Origin: Yoonia sp. | Lineage (GTDB): Bacteria > Pseudomonadota > Alphaproteobacteria > Rhodobacterales > Rhodobacteraceae | NCBI GenBank assembly: GCA_028822885.1 | Contig: JAPKCP010000035.1 | Coordinates: 1 to 15,787, forward strand | Direction of reading: 5' to 3' | Length of the DNA stretch: 15,787 nucleotides | Part shown: piece after piece, positions 7,579 to 15,032 of the stretch | How positions within the stretch are numbered: the stretch's first letter is position 1 | How the letters are laid out: each line of letters begins with the position of its first letter | Position numbers and translations under genes: made by a program | Notes under the pieces: generated by a model | Seen by the model: only the letters and a program-made list of their open reading frames with translations | What the model was told of the DNA's origin: nothing | Databases searched by the model: none

Positions 7579-8751
7579 TTGTCAGATATGACTGAACGCA
7601 AACCTACCCCGCATTTTTCGCAGCCGGTGGGGCAGATCACAACTATGCTTATTGTTCTGGGTCTTGTTGGAGCCGGATTTTACGTGGGGCGTGGGCCCCT
7701 TTTGTCGATTTATTGGTCAAACCCAGTTTTGAACGGCGCGATCTTTGCGGTCTTTGTGATCGGTGTCGTGTTATGTTTCAGGCAGGTTGTTCAATTAATG
7801 TACTCGGTCCAGTGGATCGAGGGTTTCGCCGTTGACCGCACCGGACATCATCTGACGATTGCGCCATCGCTTTTGGTGCCTTTGGCGACATTGTTACGCC
7901 CACGTGGTGCGCGTACGCAATTGTCTTCTTCTTCCGGGCGCTCGATTTTGGAATCAGTTGGGCAGCGTATCGAAGAAGTGCGTGAGATTACGCGATATAT
8001 TGGTAATACGCTGATCTTTCTGGGGCTTTTAGGTACGTTTTATGGACTTGCCACAACTGTCCCCGCGTTGGTTGAGACGATCCGCTCGCTCTCTCCGGAA
8101 GAAGGGCAAAGTGGCGCAGACATTTTTAGTCGCCTGCAAGCTGGTCTTGAAAGCCAATTGGGAGGCATGGGCACTGCGTTTTCATCATCTTTGCTTGGGC
8201 TTGCAGGGTCGTTGATTGTTGGTTTGCTCGAACTCTTTGCCACGCAAGGACAGAATAGATTTTACCAAGAGCTCGAGGAATGGTTGTCCACCATCACGCG
8301 CCTAAGTGTCTCAGCGAACGAAGATGGGGATACGGGCGGAGGCGGCGGTATGGCTGGTTTCATGGACCATCTCGTCGAACAGGTCGAAGCGATGGCGGTC
8401 ATGTTTGCACAATCTGACTTGAGCCGAACACAAGCTGAAAAGCGGTTTGAGAAACTAACGGTTGCTGTCGAAACGCTGGCTTTTGGCCGCGAGGGTAGTA
8501 GTGATGAGTTCGCCCTTTTACAGCGTGTAGCGGAAGGACAAGAACGTCTGATCGCGCGTCTTGAAGATGGTGGTGTCGACGGGCTGGATGCTGAAAGCCG
8601 GATGCGTTTACGGTCAATTGACGTGCAATTGCTGCGCGTTTTAGAAGAAATGTCGGCGGGTCGTCAGGAAACACTTGCAGATATTCGTTCTGATATTGCT
8701 GGGCTGTCGCGGACGATTAAAGGGACGCGTGGGCGTCCACCAGAGGGTTAG
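7579..8751 (+). CDS. MotA/TolQ/ExbB-family proton-channel protein
   Basis: A 390-residue inner-membrane protein with the MotA/TolQ/ExbB domain. Two early hydrophobic segments (about residues 18-35 and 48-70) are followed by the two conserved helices. One begins NTLIFLGLLGTFYGLATTVP and the other contains GGMGTAFSSSLLGLAGSLIVG. These line the ion path in TolQ, ExbB and MotA. The C-terminal ~140 residues are charged, helical and presumably cytosolic, longer than in ExbB. The TTG start at 7579 is preferred because AGAGG at 7564-7568 lies ten bases upstream. An ATG three codons later (7588) is the alternative. It is followed after two bases by the OmpA/MotB-like gene, its obvious stator partner. 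No flagellar, TonB or Tol genes are near, so this is a separate module of unknown work output. Confidence 0.88.
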   Translation: MSDMTERKPTPHFSQPVGQITTMLIVLGLVGAGFYVGRGPLLSIYWSNPVLNGAIFAVFVIGVVLCFRQVVQLMYSVQWIEGFAVDRTGHHLTIAPSLLVPLATLLRPRGARTQLSSSSGRSILESVGQRIEEVREITRYIGNTLIFLGLLGTFYGLATTVPALVETIRSLSPEEGQSGADIFSRLQAGLESQLGGMGTAFSSSLLGLAGSLIVGLLELFATQGQNRFYQELEEWLSTITRLSVSANEDGDTGGGGGMAGFMDHLVEQVEAMAVMFAQSDLSRTQAEKRFEKLTVAVETLAFGREGSSDEFALLQRVAEGQERLIARLEDGGVDGLDAESRMRLRSIDVQLLRVLEEMSAGRQETLADIRSDIAGLSRTIKGTRGRPPEG

Positions 8752-8753
8752 AC

Positions 8754-10745
8754 ATGGCTTTGTCGCGGCGTTCATCAGGGCGGTTCCAAAATGCGATCTG
8801 GCCTGGCTTCGTTGATGCGATGACAGGTCTTTTGCTTGTTCTGATGTTCGTTTTGACGATTTTCATGGTGATCCAGTTTGTGCTGCGTGAAACGATCACT
8901 GGGCAAGAAAACCAATTGAATGATCTTGCCAGTGAGGTGTCCGCCTTGTCGTCTGCACTGGGCTTGGAGCAGGGGCGTACTGTTGGGCTGGCTGCAGATT
9001 TGAGTGCTGCGAATGCACAGGTTTCGTCGCAGGGCGGTCGTATAATAGACCTTTTGACCCAGCGGGATTCACAGGCAGTACGATTGGATGCAGCGCAGGG
9101 TCAAATTACAGACCTTTTGACGCAGCAAGATGCACAGGCCATGCAACTAAATGCAGCACAGGGGCAAATTACTGGATTTGAGGTGCAAGTCGCTGGTTTG
9201 CTTGCGGATCGTAAAACTGCACAAGCGCAAATCGTGGGGCTTGAAGGTGAGCAAGCGCAATTGGTGACGCAAGCAGAAGCGATTAATCTTGCGCTTGCGC
9301 AGGCGCGGACCGAGATTGATACGCAATTTGAAGAGGCGCGTTTGGCCGCCGCGCAGGCCGATGCGTTGCAGGCGCTCGTGGATGATTTGGAAACGACCGC
9401 AGAGGCAGACACCGCACGGATTGCAGCTTTGCAGGGTGAAAATACAGCTCAGACCGCAGAGCTTTCAGCAGCTGAGGCTGCTCAATTGGTCGAAGCGGCT
9501 GCTGCAGAATTTTTGCGGGAACGCCTCGCGAATGCTGATACAGAGCTTACAGCGATGACCTTGGCGCTTGAGGAACGGCGGCGCGATGCTGAGGAAACGC
9601 TTACGCTGCTGGCTGCAGCTGATCTCGCTCGTGAAGGTCTCGACACAGAATTAGCGACATTGTTGCTTGTGAAACAAGCTGTAGAAGCTGACCTCGAAGC
9701 TGAGCTGGCAAACTCAGAAGTAGCACAAGAGATGGGCAACGTTGCTTTGGCAACCGTGCAAGACCAACTTGTGCAGGCCCTTTCTGAGAACCAACGCCTG
9801 CTGGCGCAAGTGGCTGAAATGACTCAAGCAGATACCGAGTCCGCCGCACAACAGAACGATCTTTCAGTCCAATTGGCGAATGCGCTTGCCGCGTCAGCTG
9901 TGGCGGACGAAACCGCTAGTGACGCCGCATCTGCAGCGCAGGAACAAAGCCAAAAGGCGCAACGCCAAGCTGTGTTACTTGCAACAGCAAATACGGCATT
10001 GTCACAAGAACAGGCCCTTTCAGCAGAAAGCCAGCGGCAGGTTGCATTATTGAATGCTCAAATTTCAGCGTTGCGCCAGCAAGTTGGAACATTGCAAAGT
10101 CTCCTAAATTTGGCTGAGGGTCTTGATGTTGAATCGAATGTTCAGATTGAGGCGCTTGGTGCTCAACTGAATACCGCGCTTGCACGCGTTGCAGCCGAAG
10201 AACGAAGGGCGCGTGGACTTGAACAAGCCGAGGCAGAGCGTTTGGCGGCGGAGGTAGCGCTTTTGGCAACCGAGGCGCAAAATCTTGAAAGGTTCCGGTC
10301 TGATTTCTTTGGCCAACTTCGCAAGGTTCTTGAAGGTCAGGATCGCGTTCGTATTGAAGGCGATCGTTTTGTCTTTTCATCAGAAGTGTTGTTTCAACCG
10401 GGTCAGGCGGAACTTTCCTCATTGGGTCGCGCAGAGATTGCAAATATTGCAAGTATTTTGCGTGGTATTGCGGATGACATTCCGGACGGTATTGATTGGG
10501 TGATCCGCGTTGATGGGCACACTGATGATATTCCGCTAAGCGGAAGCGGGCGCTATCAGAACAATTGGGAGTTGAGCCAAGGCCGGGCGTTGTCGGTTGT
10601 GCAGTACATGACAGATTTTTTAGGGATTCCGCCAAACAGGCTGGCGGCAAATGGGTTTGGTCAATATCAGCCTTTGAACACTGAAAACACGCCAGAATCG
10701 CGGGCTCAAAACCGTCGCATTGAGCTGAAGTTGACGGAACGCTAG
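8754..10745 (+). CDS. MotB/OmpA-like peptidoglycan-binding protein with giant periplasmic coiled coil
   Basis: A 663-residue protein with three parts. The N-terminus has a single transmembrane helix at about 20-44 and the MotB-like PGFVDAMTGLLLVLMFV. Asp21 is placed like the proton-accepting Asp of MotB. From about 45 to 530 the sequence is Ala/Gln/Glu/Leu-rich heptad-like coiled coil, with no proline between residues 17 and 549 and no cysteine. A 21-residue tandem repeat lies at 97-138. The C-terminus (about 535-663) is an OmpA/MotB peptidoglycan-binding domain with VDGHTDDIP, NNWELSQGRA and NRRIELKL. AGAGGG at 8742-8747 lies six bases before the ATG. The TolQ/ExbB-like gene ends two bases upstream. 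By analogy with MotAB the pair should form a proton-driven complex attached to the wall. The coil is far longer than in MotB, and the function is unknown. Confidence 0.9.
   Translation: MALSRRSSGRFQNAIWPGFVDAMTGLLLVLMFVLTIFMVIQFVLRETITGQENQLNDLASEVSALSSALGLEQGRTVGLAADLSAANAQVSSQGGRIIDLLTQRDSQAVRLDAAQGQITDLLTQQDAQAMQLNAAQGQITGFEVQVAGLLADRKTAQAQIVGLEGEQAQLVTQAEAINLALAQARTEIDTQFEEARLAAAQADALQALVDDLETTAEADTARIAALQGENTAQTAELSAAEAAQLVEAAAAEFLRERLANADTELTAMTLALEERRRDAEETLTLLAAADLAREGLDTELATLLLVKQAVEADLEAELANSEVAQEMGNVALATVQDQLVQALSENQRLLAQVAEMTQADTESAAQQNDLSVQLANALAASAVADETASDAASAAQEQSQKAQRQAVLLATANTALSQEQALSAESQRQVALLNAQISALRQQVGTLQSLLNLAEGLDVESNVQIEALGAQLNTALARVAAEERRARGLEQAEAERLAAEVALLATEAQNLERFRSDFFGQLRKVLEGQDRVRIEGDRFVFSSEVLFQPGQAELSSLGRAEIANIASILRGIADDIPDGIDWVIRVDGHTDDIPLSGSGRYQNNWELSQGRALSVVQYMTDFLGIPPNRLAANGFGQYQPLNTENTPESRAQNRRIELKLTER
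9042..9167 (+). repeat. Two tandem 63-bp units encoding a 21-residue coiled-coil repeat
   Basis: Units 9042-9104 and 9105-9167 match at 48 of 63 bases and 15 of 21 residues. Shared residues include DLLTQ, DxQA and AAQGQ. A third unit may begin with ITGF at codon 139 but diverges at once. The unit is exactly three heptads long, so duplication extends the coil without breaking its register. Confidence 0.8.
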
Positions 10746-11704
10746 TTCAGGGTGACAGATGTCGTCGCGGTGTCCAAGACGTTGCCTTCTCTGGTTAACT
10801 TGATTTCACCAGTGTAGTGGCCTGCTGGCCAACCACCAGTTGGCGCGCGCAGACCTGTCGCACGAAAAAGCTGTGATTGGGTGCGCTCCAGAACTACAGT
10901 TTGGTCGATTACGTCTCCCTCAGGGCCTATGATCTTGAGGTTGATTTCATCTGCTTGACGCCCGCCAAAGACATGACCCCATACTACCAATGGGTCGCTG
11001 GTCTGAAGTGTTTCGGCTGCGGCATCACCAGCCTTTATGTCATTATATTCAGGGACGTCAGATGCAAACCCTGCTGCGATTAAGCCTCCGGGAGGGGCGT
11101 CGATGGGGATACTCCACAGTATTGTTTCTGATGGTGCGTCGCAGATGATCAATCCGTCTGGGTCGAAAGGATCGACCACATTACCGTCTTTCCTGACGGA
11201 GAGATGAAGGTGTGGAAACTGTGTCTGGCCAGAAAGGCCTACTTGTCCAAGCACAGAACCAATCGCAACCGTGTCACCCGATCTAACTGCAATAGAGCCC
11301 TTGGCGAGGTGGCAATACTGGGTCTCCCAACCACCGCCGTGGTTGACCACGACGCCGTTTCCACATTCTTTGCCAGTAACATCAGGTGCATTTGGTCCCG
11401 TTTGTAAACGGTCTTGCATATCATTGCGTACGCCACTGACAGTTCCGTGCGCAGCGGCAAGAACATCCACGCCAGCCGCTTGAGCTGCCAACGAAGGAAG
11501 CGCAAAGTCTGTTCCTTTGTGTTCATCATAAGTTAAGGACCCACACATAAAGTCTGAAGCATTTGCGCTTGGGTCGTGATCAACGGTTTGTTGGATGTGG
11601 CAAGTTTTGCCCAATACACAATCAATAGGGAGCCCCAAAGAAATATCCCCCGCAGCTGATTGGGCTGCGAGGGATAAAAGTGTTGAAGCGAGCGAAAGGC
11701 GCAC
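10742..11704 (-). CDS. Exported M23-family (LytM-type) metallopeptidase
   Basis: A 320-residue secreted protein. M23 enzymes cut peptide cross-bridges in peptidoglycan using zinc. A signal peptide occupies about residues 1-19 (LASTLLSLAAQSAAG). The zinc motif HxxxD is at 62-66 (HKGTD), and His132 (QYCHL) and the HxH at 165-167 (PHLHLS) complete the expected set. The typical GSVLGQVGLSG turn precedes the HxH, so the enzyme looks catalytically intact. Six cysteines suit an oxidising periplasm. Residues ~180-320 form a C-terminal region that I do not recognise. The GTG start is one base after the clpA TAA with no obvious Shine-Dalgarno, implying coupling to clpA. The stop overlaps the stop of the converging OmpA-like gene in a shared CTAG. 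A role in wall remodelling is inferred, and the substrate is not shown. Confidence 0.88.
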   Translation of the reverse strand: MRLSLASTLLSLAAQSAAGDISLGLPIDCVLGKTCHIQQTVDHDPSANASDFMCGSLTYDEHKGTDFALPSLAAQAAGVDVLAAAHGTVSGVRNDMQDRLQTGPNAPDVTGKECGNGVVVNHGGGWETQYCHLAKGSIAVRSGDTVAIGSVLGQVGLSGQTQFPHLHLSVRKDGNVVDPFDPDGLIICDAPSETILWSIPIDAPPGGLIAAGFASDVPEYNDIKAGDAAAETLQTSDPLVVWGHVFGGRQADEINLKIIGPEGDVIDQTVVLERTQSQLFRATGLRAPTGGWPAGHYTGEIKLTREGNVLDTATTSVTLN

Positions 11705-11705
11705 T

Positions 11706-14027
11706 TTAGTCAGCTGTCAGCAACGGTGGTTTGTCACCAGAGTTTGCGATTTTAGTTTGCTCTGGTGCCATATAGCGCAAATCTAGCTTCCCATCTTTTA
11801 CGCCGACCTTGACAAAACCACCCTTAACGAGCTTGCCGAACAAAAGTTCTTCGGCAAGTGGCTTCTTGATGTGTTCCTGAATGACTCGCGAAAGCGGCCG
11901 CGCGCCCATTTTTGCATCATACCCTTTGTCAGCAAGCCAGTCTGCTGCTGCGTTTGTAAGCTCGATATGAACATTTCGGTCAACTAATTGTGCCTCAAGT
12001 TGGAGGACAAATTTTTCAACGACACGCAAGATCACAGGTTTCGGCAAAGCCCCAAAGCTGATGATCGCATCCAGACGGTTACGGAATTCTGGTGTGAATG
12101 TCCGTTCGATGGCGGCGGTATCTTCACCTTCGCGGGAATCACGACCAAAGCCCAAAGCGTTTTTCGAAAGCTCTGAAGCACCCGCGTTTGATGTCATAAT
12201 CAAAATCACATTGCGGAAGTCAGTTGTCCGGCCGTTATGGTCAGTTAACTTCCCGTGATCCATAACCTGCAACAAGATGTTGTAGACGTCTGGGTGTGCC
12301 TTCTCCATCTCGTCAAGTAATAGTACGCAGTGTGGGTTTTGATCGACGCCATCTGTCAACATTCCACCCTGATCAAACCCAACATAACCGGGAGGCGCAC
12401 CAATTAGCCGCGAAACAGCGTGTTTCTCCATGTATTCGGACATATCAAAGCGGATCAGTTCAACGCCAAGCGTATCAGCAAGCTGCTTTGCAACTTCAGT
12501 TTTGCCAACCCCGGTAGGACCTGCAAAAATGTAGTTTCCAATTGGCTTTTCAGGTTCGCGCAAACCCGCACGAGCCAGCTTAATAGCCGATGAGAGCGCT
12601 TCGATTGCCTTATCCTGACCAAAAACAACACGTTTCAACGACTTTTCGAGATCTTTGAGTACCTCTGCGTCGTCTTTTGTGACGTTTTTAGGTGGAATAC
12701 GTGCAATTTTCGCGACGACTGCCTCAATCTCTTTGACGCCAATTGTCTTGCGACGTTTGGATTCAGGAACCAGATGTTGTGCGGCACCAGCCTCATCAAT
12801 TACGTCGATGGCTTTATCGGGCAGTTTACGGTCATTAATATAACGCGCCGCCAATTCCACTGCAGTTCGGATCGCATCGGCTGTATATTTGATGGAGTGA
12901 TGCTCTTCAAAGTGCGGTTTTAAGCCACGCAGAATCTTAACTGTATCTTCGATGGACGGTTCTTTTACGTCGATCTTTTGGAAGCGGCGGGCAAGGGCAC
13001 GATCTTTTTCAAAGTGCTGGCGGAATTCTTTATAAGTCGTAGAGCCCATGCAGCGCAGTTTCCCGCCCTGTAGCGCAGGCTTCAGCAGATTGGATGCGTC
13101 CATAGCACCACCAGACGTCGCACCAGCCCCAATAACTGTATGGATTTCGTCGATGAAAAGCACCGCGTCTGGGTGTTCTTCCATTTCAGTCATTACTGCC
13201 TTCAGGCGCTCTTCGAAATCACCACGGTAGCGCGTCCCAGCAAGCAGGGCGCCCATATCGAGCGAAAAGATCGTTGCCTTTGAAAGTACCTCTGGCGTGT
13301 CATTATTGATAATCTTATAGGCAAGACCTTCTGCGATTGCCGTTTTACCAACGCCTGGATCACCCACCAGCAGTGGGTTGTTCTTGCGACGACGGCAAAG
13401 CACTTGGATACACCGCTCCACTTCTTGGGAGCGACCGATCAACGGATCAACATCGCCTTTGGCAGCTTTCGCGTTCAAATCAACGCAATATTTAGCGAGC
13501 GCTGATTTGTCTTCCTCGGCTTCACTTACATTTACGGTTTCCCCATCAGGAGAGCCCGTGACTGGCCGGCTTTCGCCAAAAGCGGGGTCTTTTGCAACGC
13601 CGTGGGCGATAAAGTTGACCGCATCGTAGCGGGTCATATCTTGCTCTTGTAGGAAATATGCGGCGTTGCTTTCCCGCTCTGCGAAAATCGCCACAAGTAC
13701 GTTTGCACCTGTCACTTCGGTTCGGCCAGAGGATTGCACATGGATTGCAGCACGTTGAATAACGCGCTGGAAAGCAGCCGTTGGTACAGCCTCAGATCCA
13801 TCTACGTCTGTTATTAAGTTGGACAGATCATCATCAATAAAGTCCTCAAGATCTTTCTTAAGGTCCTCAAGATTAACCGCGCAGGCCTGCATTACGCGGG
13901 CTGCATCGGGTTCATTGATCAAAGATAGTAAAAGATGTTCTAGCGTCGCCAATTCATGCTTACGCGCGTTCGCGAGCGCAAGCGCTCCATGAATGGACTG
14001 CTCAAGTGTTGTTGAAAAAGATGGCAC
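11706..14027 (-). CDS. clpA: ATP-dependent Clp protease ATP-binding subunit ClpA
   Basis: A 773-residue class 1 Clp/Hsp100 unfoldase of usual ClpA length, which threads proteins into the ClpP peptidase. The Clp N domain spans about 1-145. The first AAA+ ring has Walker A GDPGVGKT at 222-229 and Walker B FIDE with Asp293-Glu294. The second has GPTGVGKT at 503-510 and LLLDE with Asp572-Glu573. The ClpP-docking loop reads LGF at 625-627, where E. coli ClpA has IGL. There is no long ClpB-type middle coil between the rings, which excludes ClpB. GTG at 14027 is the start, backed by an excellent AAGGAG eight bases upstream. The adaptor gene clpS, often next to clpA, is not in this window. The M23 peptidase gene follows after one base. 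Confidence 0.97.
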   Translation of the reverse strand: MPSFSTTLEQSIHGALALANARKHELATLEHLLLSLINEPDAARVMQACAVNLEDLKKDLEDFIDDDLSNLITDVDGSEAVPTAAFQRVIQRAAIHVQSSGRTEVTGANVLVAIFAERESNAAYFLQEQDMTRYDAVNFIAHGVAKDPAFGESRPVTGSPDGETVNVSEAEEDKSALAKYCVDLNAKAAKGDVDPLIGRSQEVERCIQVLCRRRKNNPLLVGDPGVGKTAIAEGLAYKIINNDTPEVLSKATIFSLDMGALLAGTRYRGDFEERLKAVMTEMEEHPDAVLFIDEIHTVIGAGATSGGAMDASNLLKPALQGGKLRCMGSTTYKEFRQHFEKDRALARRFQKIDVKEPSIEDTVKILRGLKPHFEEHHSIKYTADAIRTAVELAARYINDRKLPDKAIDVIDEAGAAQHLVPESKRRKTIGVKEIEAVVAKIARIPPKNVTKDDAEVLKDLEKSLKRVVFGQDKAIEALSSAIKLARAGLREPEKPIGNYIFAGPTGVGKTEVAKQLADTLGVELIRFDMSEYMEKHAVSRLIGAPPGYVGFDQGGMLTDGVDQNPHCVLLLDEMEKAHPDVYNILLQVMDHGKLTDHNGRTTDFRNVILIMTSNAGASELSKNALGFGRDSREGEDTAAIERTFTPEFRNRLDAIISFGALPKPVILRVVEKFVLQLEAQLVDRNVHIELTNAAADWLADKGYDAKMGARPLSRVIQEHIKKPLAEELLFGKLVKGGFVKVGVKDGKLDLRYMAPEQTKIANSGDKPPLLTAD

Positions 14028-14201
14028 TTTGAGTGCTCCTTTTAATCCGGGGCGATCCGCTGGGTGGATCAGCTATGGCGTGTTATCCTTAAGGTCTGGT
14101 GTTGAAGCCCAACCTACAAGGGTTTTTTTTTAGAAAAGACCCACATTTTGTTACAAAGTTGCGTGAGCCTTCGAATTTGGGGGCAAATGCCCGTGTTTCG
14201 G
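14028..14201. other. gloB-clpA intergenic region, 174 bp (longest gap in the window)
   Basis: This region precedes clpA and follows gloB on the minus strand. It holds the clpA ribosome-binding site and a small hairpin (GATCC 14054-14058 pairing with GGATC 14066-14070) in the clpA leader. It also holds a nine-base homopolymer (T on plus, A on minus) at 14123-14131. Near the gloB end GGGC/GCCC can pair around 14180-14193 with no T-run after it, so no intrinsic terminator is called. A clpA promoter is expected here, but no convincing sigma-70 or heat-shock hexamers were found by eye. Confidence 0.45.
14036..14041 (-). promoter_or_regulatory. Strong ribosome-binding site fixing the GTG start of clpA
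   Basis: AAGGAG on the minus strand ends eight bases before the GTG at 14027-14025. It is the best Shine-Dalgarno match seen in the window and settles the non-ATG start. Confidence 0.75.
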
Positions 14202-14969
14202 TCAAAACTTGTCTTTGCGAAAGCGAATTTCAGCAAAAACAGCGGCGTCAGATGCGGACTGCATCCCAATGTTTGTCTTCACGACCGTGTCATCGGCACG
14301 AAGAAATGGGTTTGTTTGTTTCTCGAGCCCAAGATTGGACGGAACTGTCGCCAACCCAGCAGCGCGCGCCGCCACTATGGCTGTGATACGAGATGTAAGG
14401 TGTGTGTTCTGCGGATCAATAGTTAACGCGAATTTTGCATTGCTTTCGGTATACTCATGGCCCGAGCAAATGATCGTCTCATCGGGCAGGGCGCGCAGTT
14501 TCAACAGGCTTTGCCACATTTGGTCTGGCGTCCCCTCAAACAACCGTCCGCAGCCAAGGGCCATCAGGCTATCGGCTGTAAAGGCGTATCCGATGCTGGG
14601 CATATAAGCTGCAATGTGTCCGATTGTATGGCCTGAGACATCCATGACCTGCGCGTTTTGCCCGCACAACGTGATGATGTCACCTTCTGCAACAGCTCGT
14701 GTCAACTGTGGAAGCCGATGCTGATCCGCAGCTGCCCCGATGATCTGAACGTCTGGCGCTGTCTCAAGGTCGCCAAGGCCCATGACATGATCGTCGTGGT
14801 GGTGTGTCAACAAGACGGTTTTCACAACCCAGCCGCGCTTTTTGAGTAAGGCGTTAATTGGCCCGGCCTCAGGCACGTCAATCACGGCTGCTTCGCCAGT
14901 TTCTGTGTCCCCAATGACAAAGGCATAGTTGTCGGTCAGGCAAGGGACAGTGATGACATCAAGAGGCAT
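14202..14969 (-). CDS. gloB: Hydroxyacylglutathione hydrolase (glyoxalase II)
   Basis: A 255-residue enzyme of exactly the usual glyoxalase II length. It hydrolyses S-lactoylglutathione to D-lactate and glutathione, the second step of methylglyoxal detoxification. The metallo-beta-lactamase metal motif THHHDDH is at 55-61, followed by further ligands in SGHTIGH, TADSL and CSGHEYT. The C-terminal FLRAD segment matches the glutathione-binding end of GloB. The start MPLDVITVPCLTDNYAF at 14969 matches the usual N-terminus. An ATG at 14987 would add six residues, and neither has a good Shine-Dalgarno. The frame stays open to 15266, but that extension overlaps the divergent methyltransferase gene and is rejected. 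Confidence 0.94.
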   Translation of the reverse strand: MPLDVITVPCLTDNYAFVIGDTETGEAAVIDVPEAGPINALLKKRGWVVKTVLLTHHHDDHVMGLGDLETAPDVQIIGAAADQHRLPQLTRAVAEGDIITLCGQNAQVMDVSGHTIGHIAAYMPSIGYAFTADSLMALGCGRLFEGTPDQMWQSLLKLRALPDETIICSGHEYTESNAKFALTIDPQNTHLTSRITAIVAARAAGLATVPSNLGLEKQTNPFLRADDTVVKTNIGMQSASDAAVFAEIRFRKDKF

Positions 14970-15032
14970 GGTCAAATGTGCTTTCATAGCTATTGTTACC
15001 TGCAAGACTGACCGAAAGGACGGCCCCCTGCA
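14970..15032. promoter_or_regulatory. Divergent intergenic region, gloB / methyltransferase gene
   Basis: Only 63 bp (45 bp if gloB starts at 14987) separate the two divergent starts, so their promoters must overlap or lie partly within the genes. AAAGGA at about 15015-15020 is the only ribosome-binding-like element for the plus-strand gene, rather far (12 bases) from its ATG. No clear hexamers are seen. Confidence 0.4.

Noticed and set aside
9916..10650. 244-codon open frame on the minus strand
   Set aside because: It lies wholly inside the coiled-coil/OmpA gene, has low-complexity composition and no recognisable domain or good start site.
7579..10745. A Zorya-type anti-phage system (ZorAB motor)
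   Set aside because: The pair shares the MotA/MotB logic, but in Zorya the long tail belongs to ZorA and ZorB is short. Here the long coil is periplasmic and in the MotB-like partner. No helicase or nuclease effector gene (ZorC, ZorD or ZorE) is adjacent.
7579..10745. Flagellar stator motA-motB
   Set aside because: The channel protein resembles TolQ/ExbB more, the partner is about twice the length of MotB, and there are no flagellar genes in the window.
14080..14131. Heat-shock (RpoH) promoter for clpA
   Set aside because: A CTTGTA resembling the -35 element is present at about 14114-14119 on the minus strand, but no acceptable -10 partner lies at the right distance.
14180..14193. Intrinsic terminator after gloB
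   Set aside because: A 4-5 bp GGGC/GCCC stem exists, but no T-run follows on the gloB strand.
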